This document shows positions 30,413-40,848 of a DNA stretch of 64,000 bases, piece after piece. The stretch is taken from assembly GCF_003668575.1 (NCBI RefSeq), contig NZ_RCVZ01000001.1, positions 310,001 through 374,000 of the forward strand, written 5' to 3'. Source of the DNA: Falsibacillus albus. GTDB lineage: Bacteria > Bacillota > Bacilli > Bacillales > DSM-25281. Each line of letters begins with the position of its first letter. The first letter of the stretch is position 1. The position numbers and the translations under genes are program-made. The notes beneath the pieces were generated by a model, which did no database searches, was not told where the DNA came from, and saw only the letters and a program-made list of their open reading frames with translations.

Positions 30413-31084
30413 TTATGACTCTGCCATTTTGCTGAGAATGTGGTCCGCTATTTCCTTAATGCGTCCGTTTTCGTGGTCATAATTTAATCCAGACTTGACG
30501 ATTTGAGTGCTTTTTGCCTCATAATAGTCGATTAAAGCATTCTCCAATGTTAATCCTTCACGAGCCAAATAGGCGGTGTTAAGCATTTTTTCCAACACTA
30601 CTTCATCCTGCATGATCAGTATGGAAGGATTAAGTCGATGGAAAGCGCCTGCATCCATTCCCTTTAAATAAAATTCTTGAACGACATCCAGCCTTTTTTT
30701 TCTTGAATGAAGCTTTTCATTATAAAGGGACATACAGTTTCTCTTCAAGTCGTCCATATAAATAGATGATGTATAGAAAGCTGAAATTACAGCTTGTTCA
30801 AACACTTTTTGAAGACGGATTGGATAGGGAATCTCCTCATTCAGAATGGTCTCTCCGGCCTCCTCAATATAAGAAAGGCAGTAGTAGGTCAGTTCCATTA
30901 CCACATCTTCCTTGGATGAAAAATAATTGTATAGGGAAGCCCTGCTGATGTTCATCAGAGTTGATAGATCTTGAATGGTCAAGGGAGTAAATCCTTTAGT
31001 GCGGACAGCATTCAAGACTTTTCCTGCGTAGATTCTTCTCATTTTCTGTTTATCCTCTGGTTCGAGCTTGCGCACATATCCCAC
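30413..31084 (-). CDS. TetR/AcrR family regulator
   Basis: A 223-residue repressor. N-terminal HTH at residues 20-65 (TPLTIQDLSTLMNISRASLYNYFSSKEDV); the ligand-binding helical domain follows. GTG start at 31084, or GTG 31075 with better spacing to AAAGGA. A minus-strand TATAAT lies just upstream (about 31105). It is divergent from the aldehyde dehydrogenase-nitroreductase-monooxygenase genes and is the likely regulator of them. The ligand is unknown. Confidence 0.9.
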   Translation of the reverse strand: MGYVRKLEPEDKQKMRRIYAGKVLNAVRTKGFTPLTIQDLSTLMNISRASLYNYFSSKEDVVMELTYYCLSYIEEAGETILNEEIPYPIRLQKVFEQAVISAFYTSSIYMDDLKRNCMSLYNEKLHSRKKRLDVVQEFYLKGMDAGAFHRLNPSILIMQDEVVLEKMLNTAYLAREGLTLENALIDYYEAKSTQIVKSGLNYDHENGRIKEIADHILSKMAES

Positions 31085-31326
31085 ATCCTTTCCAAGAAGG
31101 ATTATATCATAATCCCGATGTGCTTATTCTGGCTGCTACAAGTTTTATTAGTTTACATATGGATAAGAGAAGAGTATGGTGAAAAACATAAACATTCTAT
31201 ACTAATTATATCAAAAATGTATAAAGTGTTTAGTGATCCAGCACAAATAACCGTACATTACATTGGACAAAATGAAAGACGTCATACTTAAGCTTTTGCA
31301 TCCTAAATGAAAAGGAGAGGAAAGAG

Positions 31327-32796
31327 ATGAATACAGATTTTTCAAGGATATTTATAAATGGAGAGTGGAAAAAAGGAAGCAGTTCGACTTCCATGAAAAA
31401 TACGAATCCTTTTAATGGTGAGGAGCTCGTTTCCATACAAGCAGCATCCAAGGAAGACTTGGATGAAGCTTATAAAGCAGCAACGAGGGCTCAAAAACAG
31501 TGGGCAAAAGAACTTCCCCAGAATAAAAGGGCTGTACTTGAAAAAGCTGCTAATGTGATGGAAGAAAATAAAGAGGACATTCTTGCATGGTTGATGAAAG
31601 AATCAGGCAGCACCTACATGAAAGCAAGCAGTGAATTTCAGGCTTCCATGAATATCCTGAAGGAATCAACTACTTTTTCGTATCGAATGGAAGGCAAGAT
31701 TCTTCCTTCCCAAACACCCGGAAAGGAAAATCGTGTTTATCGCAATCCGCTTGGGGTCATCGGGATCATCAGTCCGTGGAATTTCCCTTTCCACCTGGCC
31801 ATCCGCTCCATCGCACCAGCAATCGCAACTGGAAATGCAGTTGTGCTGAAACCGGCAACGGATACACCTGTGACAGGAGGATTGATCTTCGCGAGCATTT
31901 TCGAAGCGGCCGGTCTGCCTAAAGGCCTGTTAAATGTAGTGGTAGGAAAAGGTTCTGAAATTGGCGATGATATTGTAACGCATCCAATCCCGCGTCTCAT
32001 TTCATTTACAGGTTCCACTGAAGTGGGAAGGCATATCGGAGAATTGGCAGGCAAACATCTTAAGAAAACTGCATTGGAACTTGGAGGAAACAATGCGTTC
32101 ATTGTCCTGGATGACGCAGATATCGATCAAGCCGTAGATTCCGCTTTATTCGGTAAATTCTACCACCAAGGCCAAATCTGTATGTCAGTGAACAGGCTTT
32201 TCATTCATAAAGATATATATGATGAATTTTCACAGAAGTTCATTGAAAAAGCTAAGAAGTTGAAGTTCGGGGATCCAACTGAAAAAGACGCCAATGTCGG
32301 TCCGTTGATCAATCGTGGACAAGTGAATCGCATATTGAAGGATATCGAGAAAAGTGTGAAGCAAGGGGCGAAAGTGATGGTCGGAGGCAAAGTAGATGGA
32401 AATGTCATCGAGCCTACCGTATTGACGGATGTCAAAAATGATATGCCGATTGCTGAAAACGAAATCTTTGGACCGATTGCTGCCCTAATTTCATTCAACA
32501 GCGACGAAGAAGCGATCGAAATGGCCAATGCCTCTCCATATGGATTAAGTGGAGCCGTCCATTCCTCGAATATTGAACACGGTACGAATGTCGCGCACCA
32601 GATCTATACAGGAATGATCCATGTGAACGACCAATCAGTAAATGATGAGCCGCATATGCCATTTGGGGGAGAAAAAGATTCCGGTCTTGGGCGTTTCAAT
32701 GGAGAGTGGGTACTGGAAGAATTTACGACGCTGAAATGGGTATCTGTTCAACACACCCCCCGCAACTATGGACCGTTTATCAATAATCTGAAATAA
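31327..32796 (+). CDS. NAD(P)-dependent aldehyde dehydrogenase
   Basis: A 489-residue enzyme oxidising an aldehyde to the acid. Cofactor motifs SPWNFPFHLA near residue 148 and FTGSTEVGR near 228, catalytic glutamate in ALELGGNN near 250, and catalytic cysteine in GQICMSVNR near 284. It resembles benzaldehyde/vanillin-type dehydrogenases more than betaine or methylmalonate types, though the substrate cannot be fixed. ATG start after AAAAGGAGAGG. First gene of a three-gene unit opposite a TetR gene. Confidence 0.93.
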   Translation: MNTDFSRIFINGEWKKGSSSTSMKNTNPFNGEELVSIQAASKEDLDEAYKAATRAQKQWAKELPQNKRAVLEKAANVMEENKEDILAWLMKESGSTYMKASSEFQASMNILKESTTFSYRMEGKILPSQTPGKENRVYRNPLGVIGIISPWNFPFHLAIRSIAPAIATGNAVVLKPATDTPVTGGLIFASIFEAAGLPKGLLNVVVGKGSEIGDDIVTHPIPRLISFTGSTEVGRHIGELAGKHLKKTALELGGNNAFIVLDDADIDQAVDSALFGKFYHQGQICMSVNRLFIHKDIYDEFSQKFIEKAKKLKFGDPTEKDANVGPLINRGQVNRILKDIEKSVKQGAKVMVGGKVDGNVIEPTVLTDVKNDMPIAENEIFGPIAALISFNSDEEAIEMANASPYGLSGAVHSSNIEHGTNVAHQIYTGMIHVNDQSVNDEPHMPFGGEKDSGLGRFNGEWVLEEFTTLKWVSVQHTPRNYGPFINNLK

Positions 32797-32831
32797 AACA
32801 CATATATATAACCTCAAGGGAGACGAGCAAC

Positions 32832-33467
32832 ATGACATATCAAAAAGTAAATGACTTTAATGAAATAGTAAGAAAACGCAGATCGATTAAAAATTACGAT
32901 CCATCCGTGAAAATCAGCCATGAGGAAATGGAAGAAATCCTCGCTTTAGCAACGACCGCACCATCTTCTGTCAATATGCAGCCATGGCGCTTCCTGATAA
33001 TCGAAAGCCCTGAAGGGAAAGCAACCTTGGCACCATTGGCTAAATTTAATCAAAATCAGGTGGAAACCTCTGCAGCCGTCATCGCTGTATTCGGGGATCT
33101 AAATAACTTTGAAAATGCAGAAGAGATTTACAGCAGTGCAGTGGAAAAAGGATTCATGCCCCAAGATGTCAAAGAAAATATCTTAGCGACTTTTTCCGGC
33201 TATTTTAATACCATTTCAAGAGAAGACATGAAAGACGTCGTCTTAATCGACGGCGGGCTTGTTTCCATGCAGATTATGCAGTCAGCACGTGCTCATGGCT
33301 ATGATACTAATCCGATCGGCGGCTTTGAAAAAGATAAAATAGCGGAAGCTTTCGGACTGGATAAAGACCGCTACGTTCCAGTAATGCTCATTTCCATCGG
33401 AAAAGCAGGAGACAGCGGTCATCCATCTGTCCGACTGCCAATCAATAAAGTAGCACAATGGAAATAA
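32832..33467 (+). CDS. Nitroreductase family FMN-dependent oxidoreductase
   Basis: A 211-residue flavoprotein. FMN-binding RKRRSIKNYDPS at residues 14-25, APSSVNMQPWRFLI near 50, and the C-terminal GGFEKDKIAEAFGL and ISIGKAG. This family reduces quinones, nitro compounds or other oxidised substrates with NAD(P)H. It starts 35 bases after the aldehyde dehydrogenase gene, so it is probably part of the same transcript. Confidence 0.9.
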   Translation: MTYQKVNDFNEIVRKRRSIKNYDPSVKISHEEMEEILALATTAPSSVNMQPWRFLIIESPEGKATLAPLAKFNQNQVETSAAVIAVFGDLNNFENAEEIYSSAVEKGFMPQDVKENILATFSGYFNTISREDMKDVVLIDGGLVSMQIMQSARAHGYDTNPIGGFEKDKIAEAFGLDKDRYVPVMLISIGKAGDSGHPSVRLPINKVAQWK

Positions 33468-33494
33468 AGAATTATAGAAGAGAGATTAATCATT

Positions 33495-33755
33495 ATGATT
33501 ATCATTCATGCCGGCTTAATAGTTTCTCCTGACGAAAAAGAGTTATTTTTAAATGAAATCCAATCCTTGATTGAAGCTTCAAGGGAGGAGAGCCGGAATA
33601 TTTGGTATCAGCTCTTTCAAGATACTGAAAAGGAAAATTCCTATACAATGGTAGAACTTTGGAAAGATGGACAAGCCGTGGCTGCCCACAACGCCAGTGA
33701 ACATTTCACAGCCTTCACAGGGAAAGCACAGGAATACCTTGAAGCACCGCTTTGA
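33495..33755 (+). CDS. Antibiotic biosynthesis monooxygenase (ABM) domain protein
   Basis: An 86-residue single-domain dimeric alpha+beta barrel protein. It has the usual pattern: N-terminal strand, SREESRNIWYQLFQ, VELWKDGQAVAAHNASEHF and a C-terminal helix. Members act as cofactor-free oxygenases on quinols or in quinone handling (YgiN-like), which fits the nitroreductase and aldehyde dehydrogenase next to it. ATG start; a terminator follows. Confidence 0.87.
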   Translation: MIIIHAGLIVSPDEKELFLNEIQSLIEASREESRNIWYQLFQDTEKENSYTMVELWKDGQAVAAHNASEHFTAFTGKAQEYLEAPL

Positions 33756-33829
33756 CGTGAAAGTCTTTAACGGCGAGCAAATAGAAAGATAAATTAAGAT
33801 TTCAAAACACGATTTAAGATTAGGTATTC

Positions 33830-33873
33830 AGCTTGTAGGGAAACGGGTATTCTGTTCCCCGCAAGCTTTTTTT
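33830..33873 (+). terminator. Terminator after the ABM gene
   Basis: AGCTTG...GGGAA and TTCCCC-GCAAGCT arms with a T run of seven. Confidence 0.88.
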
Positions 33874-34021
33874 CCTTGCCGAGCCTCTGATTGGATATAC
33901 TGTCCGGCGATTTGGCAGACCATGACTTTGGTGAAATGAAGGAAGTCCACTGTTTTTATACAGTCATTAAAAGAAAACTTTATACTGTATATTTCTTTCT
34001 TGATAGATGAACGTTAGGAAC

Positions 34022-34062
34022 GGTTCACCCATAACTTTCTCCATTTGGGTGACTCCTTTTTG
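34022..34062 (+). terminator. Hairpin with T tract upstream of yrrI
   Basis: GGTTCACCCA / TGGGTGACTCC arms, then CTTTTTG. It could end a short transcript from the 33880-34020 stretch or act in the yrrI leader. No gene is visible between 33880 and 34115. Confidence 0.5.
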
Positions 34063-34115
34063 TTTGCATGAAATACACCATCAAAAGGGAAACATAAGGG
34101 AAAGGAGGGAGCGGT

Positions 34116-35186
34116 ATGCCCAATAAAAATGCAAAATGGCTATATCGAATTTTGTTTGTTCTCATGATTTTTTTATTGCTGTATGTTTTTTATTTATTGA
34201 AGGCATTATGGCTCCCGCTCCTTCACTTTGCATTTTTAGTTTTTCTCCCCTTTTTCATTGGTGGATTTATTGCTTATTTGCTTCATCCCCTCATAGAAAA
34301 GATCCACGAATCAGGGCTTCATCGTGGTGTTGCGATCCTGATCATTTATAGTCTCTTTTTTGGTGGAATCGCATATGGGGTATATCGTGGATTACCATTG
34401 ATCATCCATCAAATAAAGGATCTTTCCAATAACCTGCCGATGCTGGCGGAAGAGTATAAACGCTGGAATGATGCGTTGGAACATTCGACTAAAAGGTGGC
34501 CGGATGGACTTCAGACGCAAATAGATGAACAGATTCAAAATTTTGAGTTATGGGTCAAGAAGTTTTTGGGCTATGTCGTTGATGTCTTGATGAAGGTCAT
34601 CAACATGATCTTCATTATTGCAGTCATCCCGTTCATATCTTTCTATTTATTAAAGGATATTACGAAAGTGAAAAAAGCCTTCTGGTACATCACCCCAAGA
34701 AAGTGGAGGAAGCAGGGAATCCGCTTTTTAAGGGATGTAGATGATTCATTGGGTGGGTATATCCGCGGCCAATTCCTTGTTTGTTTGGTGATTGGAGCCA
34801 TTTCGACCACTGTTCTCTGGGTCTTGGGGATCAAATATCCTGTCTTGCTGGGAATCATAATCGGCCTCACAAACGTCATTCCTTATTTTGGGCCGGTCAT
34901 TGGGGCGGTTCCTGCTGTCATCATTGCAGCGTCAATTTCCGCCAAATCAATTATCTACGTATTGGTTTTGATTGTTGTGCTTCAATTCATCGAGGGTAAC
35001 ATCCTTTCACCCTTTATTGTGGGCAAAAGCTTGCATATGCATCCTTTATTCATCATTGGGGCATTAGTAATAGGGGGGGAAGCAGCGGGGGTAGTGGGGT
35101 TGTTGTTGGCTGTCCCGTTATTGGCTGTCTTGAAGGTCGCTCTCATCCATGCAAAAACACATTTTATGAGAACTTCTTCCCGATAG
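34116..35186 (+). CDS. yrrI: AI-2E family membrane protein YrrI
   Basis: A 356-residue integral membrane protein of the AI-2E/PerM family with seven to eight transmembrane segments (hydrophobic blocks near 12-60, 70-90, 155-180, 220-345). The loop at 95-150 is soluble and helical. Members include Na+/H+ antiporters and putative exporters; substrate unknown. ATG start after GGAAAGGAGGGAG. The same gene precedes alaS in B. subtilis. Confidence 0.92.
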   Translation: MPNKNAKWLYRILFVLMIFLLLYVFYLLKALWLPLLHFAFLVFLPFFIGGFIAYLLHPLIEKIHESGLHRGVAILIIYSLFFGGIAYGVYRGLPLIIHQIKDLSNNLPMLAEEYKRWNDALEHSTKRWPDGLQTQIDEQIQNFELWVKKFLGYVVDVLMKVINMIFIIAVIPFISFYLLKDITKVKKAFWYITPRKWRKQGIRFLRDVDDSLGGYIRGQFLVCLVIGAISTTVLWVLGIKYPVLLGIIIGLTNVIPYFGPVIGAVPAVIIAASISAKSIIYVLVLIVVLQFIEGNILSPFIVGKSLHMHPLFIIGALVIGGEAAGVVGLLLAVPLLAVLKVALIHAKTHFMRTSSR

Positions 35187-35188
35187 AA

Positions 35189-35217
35189 TTGACAAATGCC
35201 CATTAACTTTCTATAAT
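35189..35217 (+). promoter_or_regulatory. Consensus sigma-A promoter of the alaS leader
   Basis: TTGACA (35189-35194), 17 bases, TATAAT (35212-35217): a perfect match to the sigma-A consensus. Confidence 0.88.
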
Positions 35218-35239
35218 TCGACATAGATACATATCATTC

Positions 35240-35475
35240 AAATCAAAGAAGGATCGAGTATGTTATAGACCGCTTTCAAGAGAGGGATTTCCATGGCTGT
35301 GAGGAATTCCAGGCGAAGGATAACAGAAAGCTAATCCGGAGTACAGCTAATCACTGTCGTTTCGCCGCGTTAAGGTGTGAAAGAGATGAACGAACAATTG
35401 CAAGATGTTCGTTCATAATCAGGGTGGTACCGCGAGTGCTCTCGTCCCTGCCATGGGGATGGGGGCTTTTTGTGT
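35240..35475 (+). promoter_or_regulatory. T-box riboswitch of alaS
   Basis: Stem I base GGAT (35251) / ATCC with specifier loop AGAAAGCTA: the Ala codon GCT is at 35330-35332. T-box AGGGTGGTACCGCG at 35421-35434. The terminator is formed by GCTCTCGTCCC (35438-35448) and GGG-GAT-GGGGGC followed by five T. Uncharged tRNA-Ala should favour read-through into alaS. Confidence 0.95.
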
Positions 35476-35521
35476 TCCCAAAAATAGCTGAAAAATGAAA
35501 TGCCATAAGGAGGTAATACAC

Positions 35522-38155
35522 TTGAAACAGTTAACTGGAGCTCAAATCAGACAAATGTTTTTGGATTTCTTCAAAGAAAAGGATCATCGCGTTGAACCTA
35601 GTGCATCGCTTGTTCCACATGAAGACCCTTCCCTATTGTGGATCAATTCTGGGGTCGCAACTTTAAAGAAATACTTTGATGGCAGGGTCATTCCTGAGAA
35701 TCCCAGAATCGTGAATGCACAAAAATCAATCAGGACAAACGACATCGAGAATGTAGGAAAAACAGCCCGTCATCATACTTTTTTTGAGATGCTCGGTAAT
35801 TTTTCCATCGGAGAATATTTCAAGGAAGAGGCAATTGAATGGGCTTGGGAATTTTTGACCAGTCCTGACTGGATTGGTTTTGAAGCAGAAAAACTTTCAG
35901 TGACGATTCATCCCGAGGACAACGAGGCTTTTGACCTTTGGAAAGAAAAGATCGGCGTGCCGGAAGAAAGAATCATTCGATTGGAAGGGAATTTCTGGGA
36001 TATCGGAGAAGGGCCAAGCGGACCGAATACGGAAATCTTCTATGATCGCGGACCTGAATACGGCAATGATCCAAGCGATCCTGAGATGTATCCAGGCGGA
36101 GAGAATGATCGTTACCTGGAAATATGGAACCTTGTATTTTCTCAATTCAATCATAATCCTGATGGGTCCTATACGCCACTGCCAAAGAAAAACATTGATA
36201 CAGGAATGGGATTGGAACGAATGGCATGCGTCGTTCAAAATGTTCCAACGAACTTTGATACGGATTTATTCATGCCGATCATCAAAGAAACAGAAAAACT
36301 ATCAGGTGATAAATATGGGCAATCCATTGAAAAAGATATTGCTTTCAAGGTCATTGCCGATCATATAAGAACGGTTTCCTTTGCTGTAAGCGACGGTGCC
36401 TTGCCTTCAAATGAGGGACGGGGTTATGTTTTAAGGAGGCTTTTGAGAAGGGCGGTCCGTTTTGCGAAACAAATCGGCATCAACCGGCCGTTCATGTATA
36501 GCCTAGTGCCAACAGTTTCAGAAATCATGGTCGATTTCTACCCGCAGGTGAAGGAGAAAATCGATTTCATCCAAAAAGTTGTCAAAAATGAAGAAGACCG
36601 ATTCCATGAAACATTGAATGAAGGGCTGGCAATCCTATCTTCTGTCATGAAGCAGGCAAAAGCTGAAGGAAAGCAGATCATCGATGGTGCAGATGTTTTC
36701 AGACTGTATGATACTTATGGATTTCCTGTGGAGCTGACGGAGGAATACGCAGAAGAAGAAGGCATGAAGGTCGATCATGAGGGCTTTGAAAATGAAATGG
36801 AAAAGCAGAGAAGCCGTGCAAGGTCAGCAAGGCAGGATGTCGACTCCATGCAAATTCAAGGCGGAGTCATCGGCGATGTAAAAGTTGAAAGCAAATTCGT
36901 TGGATATGATGTCTTGGAAACTTCTTCAATTATCGAAGTGTTATTAAAGGATGGAGAATTTGCAGAATCTGCTGCTGAAGGTGAAGATATTCAATTTATC
37001 CTTGATCGGACTCCATTCTATGCTGAAAGCGGCGGACAAATTGCCGATAAGGGGAAACTCGTCGCTGAGGGTGTGGAAGTTCAAATAAAGGATGTAAAGA
37101 AAGCACCGAATGGACAGAATCTCCATAGTGCAAAAGTGGTTTCAGGCACTCTGCAAAAAGGCCAATCGGTCAAAGCCATTGTCGATGAATCCAATCGCGG
37201 TCAAATCATCAAGAACCATACGGCGACACATTTACTCCACCAAGCATTGAAAGACGTTCTTGGCGGTCATGTCAACCAAGCTGGTTCATTGGTCGAACCG
37301 ACACGGCTGCGTTTTGATTTCTCTCATTTTGGACAAATTAACGAAGATGAGCTCACTGAAATCGAAAGAATCGTCAACGAAAAAATTTGGGCAAGCATCC
37401 CTGTCAAGATTGATTTGAAGAATATTGATGAAGCTAAGGCTATGGGTGCAATGGCTTTGTTTGGTGAAAAATACGGCGATATCGTCAGGGTTGTCTCGGT
37501 CGATGACTACAGCATCGAGTTATGTGGGGGCTGCCACGTCTCAAATACATCTGTCATCGGATTGTTTAAAATCGTCTCCGAAAGTGGAATAGGTGCAGGT
37601 ACCAGAAGGATTGAAGCTGTAACAGGAGAATGGGCTTATAAACAAATGAACAGTCAGCTTCAGCTTTTATCGGAAGTGGCGAACAAATTGAAAACCACTC
37701 CGAAAGATGCATCTTCAAGGATTGACAGTCTCATGGCTGAACTCAAGGAAGTACAGCGCGAGAATGAATCCTTGTCTGCAAAGCTTTCCAACATTGAAGC
37801 CGGAAGTCTGTTGGATAAAACTCAAGATGTCGAGGGAGTCAAATTCCTGGCAAGCAAAGTCCAGGCGACAGATATGAACAACTTGAGGAATATGGCAGAT
37901 GAGTTAAAGCAAAAACTTGGATCAGGCATCATCTTGTTGGGAGCTGTCAATGAAGGGAAAGTCAATTTTATTGCAGGGGTTACTGATGACCTTGTCAAGA
38001 AAGGGTACCATGCCGGAAAGCTCGTCAAGGAAGTGGCTTCCATCTGTGGAGGTGGCGGCGGCGGCCGTCCAGACATGGCCCAAGCCGGTGGTAAAGATCC
38101 TCAAAAATTGGACGCAGCCATACAGTATGTGGGAGAATGGATTAAATCCGTTTAA
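35522..38155 (+). CDS. alaS: Alanyl-tRNA synthetase
   Basis: Class II synthetase with editing, 877 residues. Catalytic domain at the N terminus ([17 protein letters not shown] is motif 2 region, near residue 80), editing domain with the zinc motif [11 protein letters not shown] near residue 565 and CGGCHV near 668, and the C-Ala domain ending in [18 protein letters not shown] start at 35522, seven bases after AAGGAGGT. Controlled by the T-box just upstream. Confidence 0.98.
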   Translation: MKQLTGAQIRQMFLDFFKEKDHRVEPSASLVPHEDPSLLWINSGVATLKKYFDGRVIPENPRIVNAQKSIRTNDIENVGKTARHHTFFEMLGNFSIGEYFKEEAIEWAWEFLTSPDWIGFEAEKLSVTIHPEDNEAFDLWKEKIGVPEERIIRLEGNFWDIGEGPSGPNTEIFYDRGPEYGNDPSDPEMYPGGENDRYLEIWNLVFSQFNHNPDGSYTPLPKKNIDTGMGLERMACVVQNVPTNFDTDLFMPIIKETEKLSGDKYGQSIEKDIAFKVIADHIRTVSFAVSDGALPSNEGRGYVLRRLLRRAVRFAKQIGINRPFMYSLVPTVSEIMVDFYPQVKEKIDFIQKVVKNEEDRFHETLNEGLAILSSVMKQAKAEGKQIIDGADVFRLYDTYGFPVELTEEYAEEEGMKVDHEGFENEMEKQRSRARSARQDVDSMQIQGGVIGDVKVESKFVGYDVLETSSIIEVLLKDGEFAESAAEGEDIQFILDRTPFYAESGGQIADKGKLVAEGVEVQIKDVKKAPNGQNLHSAKVVSGTLQKGQSVKAIVDESNRGQIIKNHTATHLLHQALKDVLGGHVNQAGSLVEPTRLRFDFSHFGQINEDELTEIERIVNEKIWASIPVKIDLKNIDEAKAMGAMALFGEKYGDIVRVVSVDDYSIELCGGCHVSNTSVIGLFKIVSESGIGAGTRRIEAVTGEWAYKQMNSQLQLLSEVANKLKTTPKDASSRIDSLMAELKEVQRENESLSAKLSNIEAGSLLDKTQDVEGVKFLASKVQATDMNNLRNMADELKQKLGSGIILLGAVNEGKVNFIAGVTDDLVKKGYHAGKLVKEVASICGGGGGGRPDMAQAGGKDPQKLDAAIQYVGEWIKSV

Positions 38156-38240
38156 TTCCTATCCAAAGTGGTGTACAATGTAGGTAACGATTGACAATTA
38201 TGACTTGGCTAAGGACAAGCATAAAGCGAGGTGCTGAAGA

Positions 38241-38507
38241 TTGAGCTCTTTTGATAAAACAATGCGTTTTAATTTTCCGGAAGAACCTATCGAGCATGAT
38301 GTCAAGGAAGTACTCATGCAAGTATATGGTGCATTGCAAGAAAAAGGGTATAACCCCATCAACCAAATCGTTGGCTATCTACTATCAGGAGATCCTGCCT
38401 ATATTCCTCGGCACAAGGATGCAAGGAACATCATCCGGCGTCTTGAGCGTGACGAAATGATCGAGGAATTGGTAAAGTCGTATTTACAACATCATAAAGA
38501 GGGGTAA
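38241..38507 (+). CDS. yrzL: IreB family regulatory phosphoprotein (YrzL/UPF0297)
   Basis: An 88-residue protein, normal length. DKTMRFNF at the start holds the conserved threonine(s); in Enterococcus the homologue IreB is phosphorylated by the Ser/Thr kinase IreK and controls cephalosporin resistance. First of the conserved trio yrzL-ruvX-yrzB; only 3 bases separate it from ruvX. TTG start after GAGGTG. Confidence 0.94.
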   Translation: MSSFDKTMRFNFPEEPIEHDVKEVLMQVYGALQEKGYNPINQIVGYLLSGDPAYIPRHKDARNIIRRLERDEMIEELVKSYLQHHKEG

Positions 38508-38510
38508 TAA

Positions 38511-38927
38511 ATGAGAGTAATGGGGCTTGACGTAGGCTCTAAAACAGTTGGTGTGGCAATCAGTGATGCTTTGGGTTGGACTGCCCAAGGCATCGAGACA
38601 ATTGCCATTGATGAAGAAAAACAAATGTTTGGCATAGAGCGCGTGAAAGAATTAATAAGTGAATATGAAGTCGAGAAAATCGTCGTCGGGCTTCCTAAAA
38701 ATATGAATAACACAATCGGTCCGCGTGGAGAAGCATCAAAGGCATATGCCCGCATGTTGGAAGAGGAATGCAGTCTGCCTGTCGTTTTATGGGATGAACG
38801 ATTATCTACCATGGCGGCGGAACGCGTCCTACTTGAGGCAGATGTAAGCAGGAAAAAAAGAAAAAAAGTGATTGATAAAATGGCTGCAAGCATGATCCTG
38901 CAAGGGTTCTTGGACAGCCAAAAATAA
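38511..38927 (+). CDS. ruvX: YqgF/RuvX family nuclease
   Basis: RNase H-fold protein of 138 residues (B. subtilis YrrK). N-terminal [16 protein letters not shown] with the first catalytic aspartate, [15 protein letters not shown] in the middle and [14 protein letters not shown] near residue 85. Family members resolve Holliday junctions or process 16S rRNA ends. ATG start after GAGGGG, three bases after the previous stop. Confidence 0.95.
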   Translation: MRVMGLDVGSKTVGVAISDALGWTAQGIETIAIDEEKQMFGIERVKELISEYEVEKIVVGLPKNMNNTIGPRGEASKAYARMLEEECSLPVVLWDERLSTMAAERVLLEADVSRKKRKKVIDKMAASMILQGFLDSQK

Positions 38928-38940
38928 TGAGGTGACTGAA

Positions 38941-39231
38941 ATGGAACATGGAGAAAAAAACATTACAGTAATTGACGAAGACGGCAACGAACAGCTTTGT
39001 GAAGTATTATTTACATTTGATTCTGATGAATTTCAAAAATCTTATGTCCTTTATTACCCAATGGGTGCGGAAGAGGACGATGAAGATGAAATTGAAATTC
39101 ATGCTTCTGCTTTTGTCCCTGGCGACGAAGGTGAAGACGGTGAATTAAAGCCGATTGAAACAGAAGAAGAATGGGAAATGATCGAAGAAATGTTGAATAC
39201 ATTCTTAGATGAAGAAGAGGGACAGGAATAA
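38941..39231 (+). CDS. yrzB: DUF1292 protein YrzB
   Basis: A 96-residue very acidic protein (long runs of Asp/Glu, such as [11 protein letters not shown] and FLDEEEGQE). Conserved partner of yrzL and ruvX across Firmicutes; function unknown. Start ATG 38941 after GAGGTGA. A terminator ends the alaS-region operon. Confidence 0.93.
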   Translation: MEHGEKNITVIDEDGNEQLCEVLFTFDSDEFQKSYVLYYPMGAEEDDEDEIEIHASAFVPGDEGEDGELKPIETEEEWEMIEEMLNTFLDEEEGQE

Positions 39232-39249
39232 TCAATTTCCTTTTTCCTT

Positions 39250-39292
39250 AAAGCCTGCCAAGAGGATTTGTCCTTTTGGCAGGCTTTTTTTG
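39250..39292 (+). terminator. Terminator after yrzB
   Basis: AAGCCTGCCAA / TTGGCAGGCTT stem, T run of seven. Confidence 0.93.
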
Positions 39293-39316
39293 TTGTTTTA
39301 CTTTTTAAAGGAAAAT

Positions 39317-39462
39317 GAATTGATTAGTGCGGGAGATGCGAGACTCAAAGGGGGGATCTGGTCAAGTGAGAACCCGAAGCAGAACTAGTATGCTCAACGT
39401 TAGCCCCCCCTCCCCGGAAAATGAAAACCCTGCAGCGGAAATCAACCTTTATGAAAAGAGCC
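39317..39462 (-). repeat. Dispersed repeat, divergent copy R8
   Basis: Ends GATTAGTGCGGGAGATGCGAG and GCAGCGGAAATCAACC, outer end GAAAAGAGCC. The centre (39345-39415) is unlike the other copies and contains a G-run and C-run pair (AAGGGGGGATC / CCCCCCTCC). Confidence 0.7.
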
Positions 39463-39635
39463 TTACTGAAACAGCCTATTCTTAAAAATCAACAAAAAAG
39501 CCAACAATTCTTTGGCTAAAAAAGGAAAAATATTCATTTCGTTGAATAATACTGGACGATTGATGCGAAAAATGTAGTATAATGTACAACGTGCAAAGTT
39601 TTTGTCGATAATGTCCCGCTTAAGGGGGAGTTTAA

Positions 39636-40772
39636 ATGGATCAGAATAAATTTAATTCAAAAGATAACGTACGGAAAAAACTGCTTGAACGTCAAGGTGA
39701 AGCAAGGACGGTCCGAAGAATTGTACTAATCGTGTGCCTAGTCCTAATACTAATCATCGGAGGGGTAGGGCTCGGAGGTTTCCTATATGTCAACTCTGCA
39801 ATGAAGCCCGTCGATCCACATGATAAAACACCTAAAACCGTTAAAATTCCAATCGGTTCAAGTGTATCATCGATCGGCCACATTTTAGAAAAGAATGACA
39901 TCATAAAAAGTGCGCTCGTTTTTAAATATTACGTGAAGTTCAACAATGAATCCGGATTCCAGGCAGGTGACTATGATTTGACATCTTCCATGTCCTTGAA
40001 AGACATCGTAACAAGCCTGAAAAAAGGTAAAGTGATGAAACAAGCGACATTGAAGCTTACCATTCCGGAAGGACTACAAATAGATCAGATTGCTGACATT
40101 ATCGCCAAAAAGACAGGAATGAAACAAGAAGATATCCTTAAAAAACTCGATGAAAAAACGTACACAGACAAATTGATGAAAGAGCATCCGCAGCTCTTGA
40201 CGAAAGAAATATATGGGAAGGACATCAAACATCCATTAGAAGGATATTTGTATCCAGCAACCTACTCTTTTTATGAGAAGAAAACAACCTTAAATGAGAT
40301 CGTCGAGAAAATGCTGGATAAAACAGAGGAAACCATTACTCCTTATAAGGATGAAATGAAAGAGAAAAATGTCTCACCTCATAAATTATTGACAATGGCT
40401 TCCCTCATAGAAGAAGAAGCGACACAGAAAGCGGATCGCCACAAGATATCAAGTGTATTTTATAATCGAATAAAAGAAAAGATGCCGTTACAGACAGATC
40501 CTACAGTCCTATATGCACTTGGTAAGCATAAATCCCGTGTGCTTTACGAGGACTTGAAGAAAGACTCGCCTTATAATACGTATGTATATCCTGGGTTACC
40601 ACCGGGGCCGATCGCAAGTCCCGGGGAAAGTTCGGTCGAAGCTGCTATCCATCCAGCCAAAACCGATGATCTTTACTTTCTGACAGATCCTAAAACAGGC
40701 AAGTTCTATTATTCGAAAACACTTCAAGAGCATAACAAAAATAAGGCAAAATACATTACCAACAAAAACTGA
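39636..40772 (+). CDS. mltG: Endolytic murein transglycosylase MltG
   Basis: Membrane-anchored enzyme that cuts nascent glycan strands inside the cell wall and sets strand length. The product has 378 residues: one transmembrane segment at 28-52, an extracellular LysM-like region (about 70-130), and the YceG catalytic domain with the essential glutamate in MASLIEEEAT near 260 and GLPPGPIASPG near 330. ATG start after AGGGGGAG. B. subtilis yrrL holds the same position. Confidence 0.95.
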   Translation: MDQNKFNSKDNVRKKLLERQGEARTVRRIVLIVCLVLILIIGGVGLGGFLYVNSAMKPVDPHDKTPKTVKIPIGSSVSSIGHILEKNDIIKSALVFKYYVKFNNESGFQAGDYDLTSSMSLKDIVTSLKKGKVMKQATLKLTIPEGLQIDQIADIIAKKTGMKQEDILKKLDEKTYTDKLMKEHPQLLTKEIYGKDIKHPLEGYLYPATYSFYEKKTTLNEIVEKMLDKTEETITPYKDEMKEKNVSPHKLLTMASLIEEEATQKADRHKISSVFYNRIKEKMPLQTDPTVLYALGKHKSRVLYEDLKKDSPYNTYVYPGLPPGPIASPGESSVEAAIHPAKTDDLYFLTDPKTGKFYYSKTLQEHNKNKAKYITNKN

Positions 40773-40810
40773 TGTCCTCTTTTGTGGAAATAGATTCTAA
40801 ATGGTAATGA

Positions 40811-40848
40811 AAAAGGAGGAAAGAAATATTCGCTTTCCTCCTTTTTTT
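40811..40848 (+). terminator. Terminator after mltG
   Basis: AAAGGAGGAAAG / CTTTCCTCCTTT stem, T run. A weaker hairpin (AGAAAGCA / TGCTTTCT, 40956-40978) with TCTTTTC follows in the trmR leader; otherwise 40850-41060 holds nothing recognisable. Confidence 0.9.
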
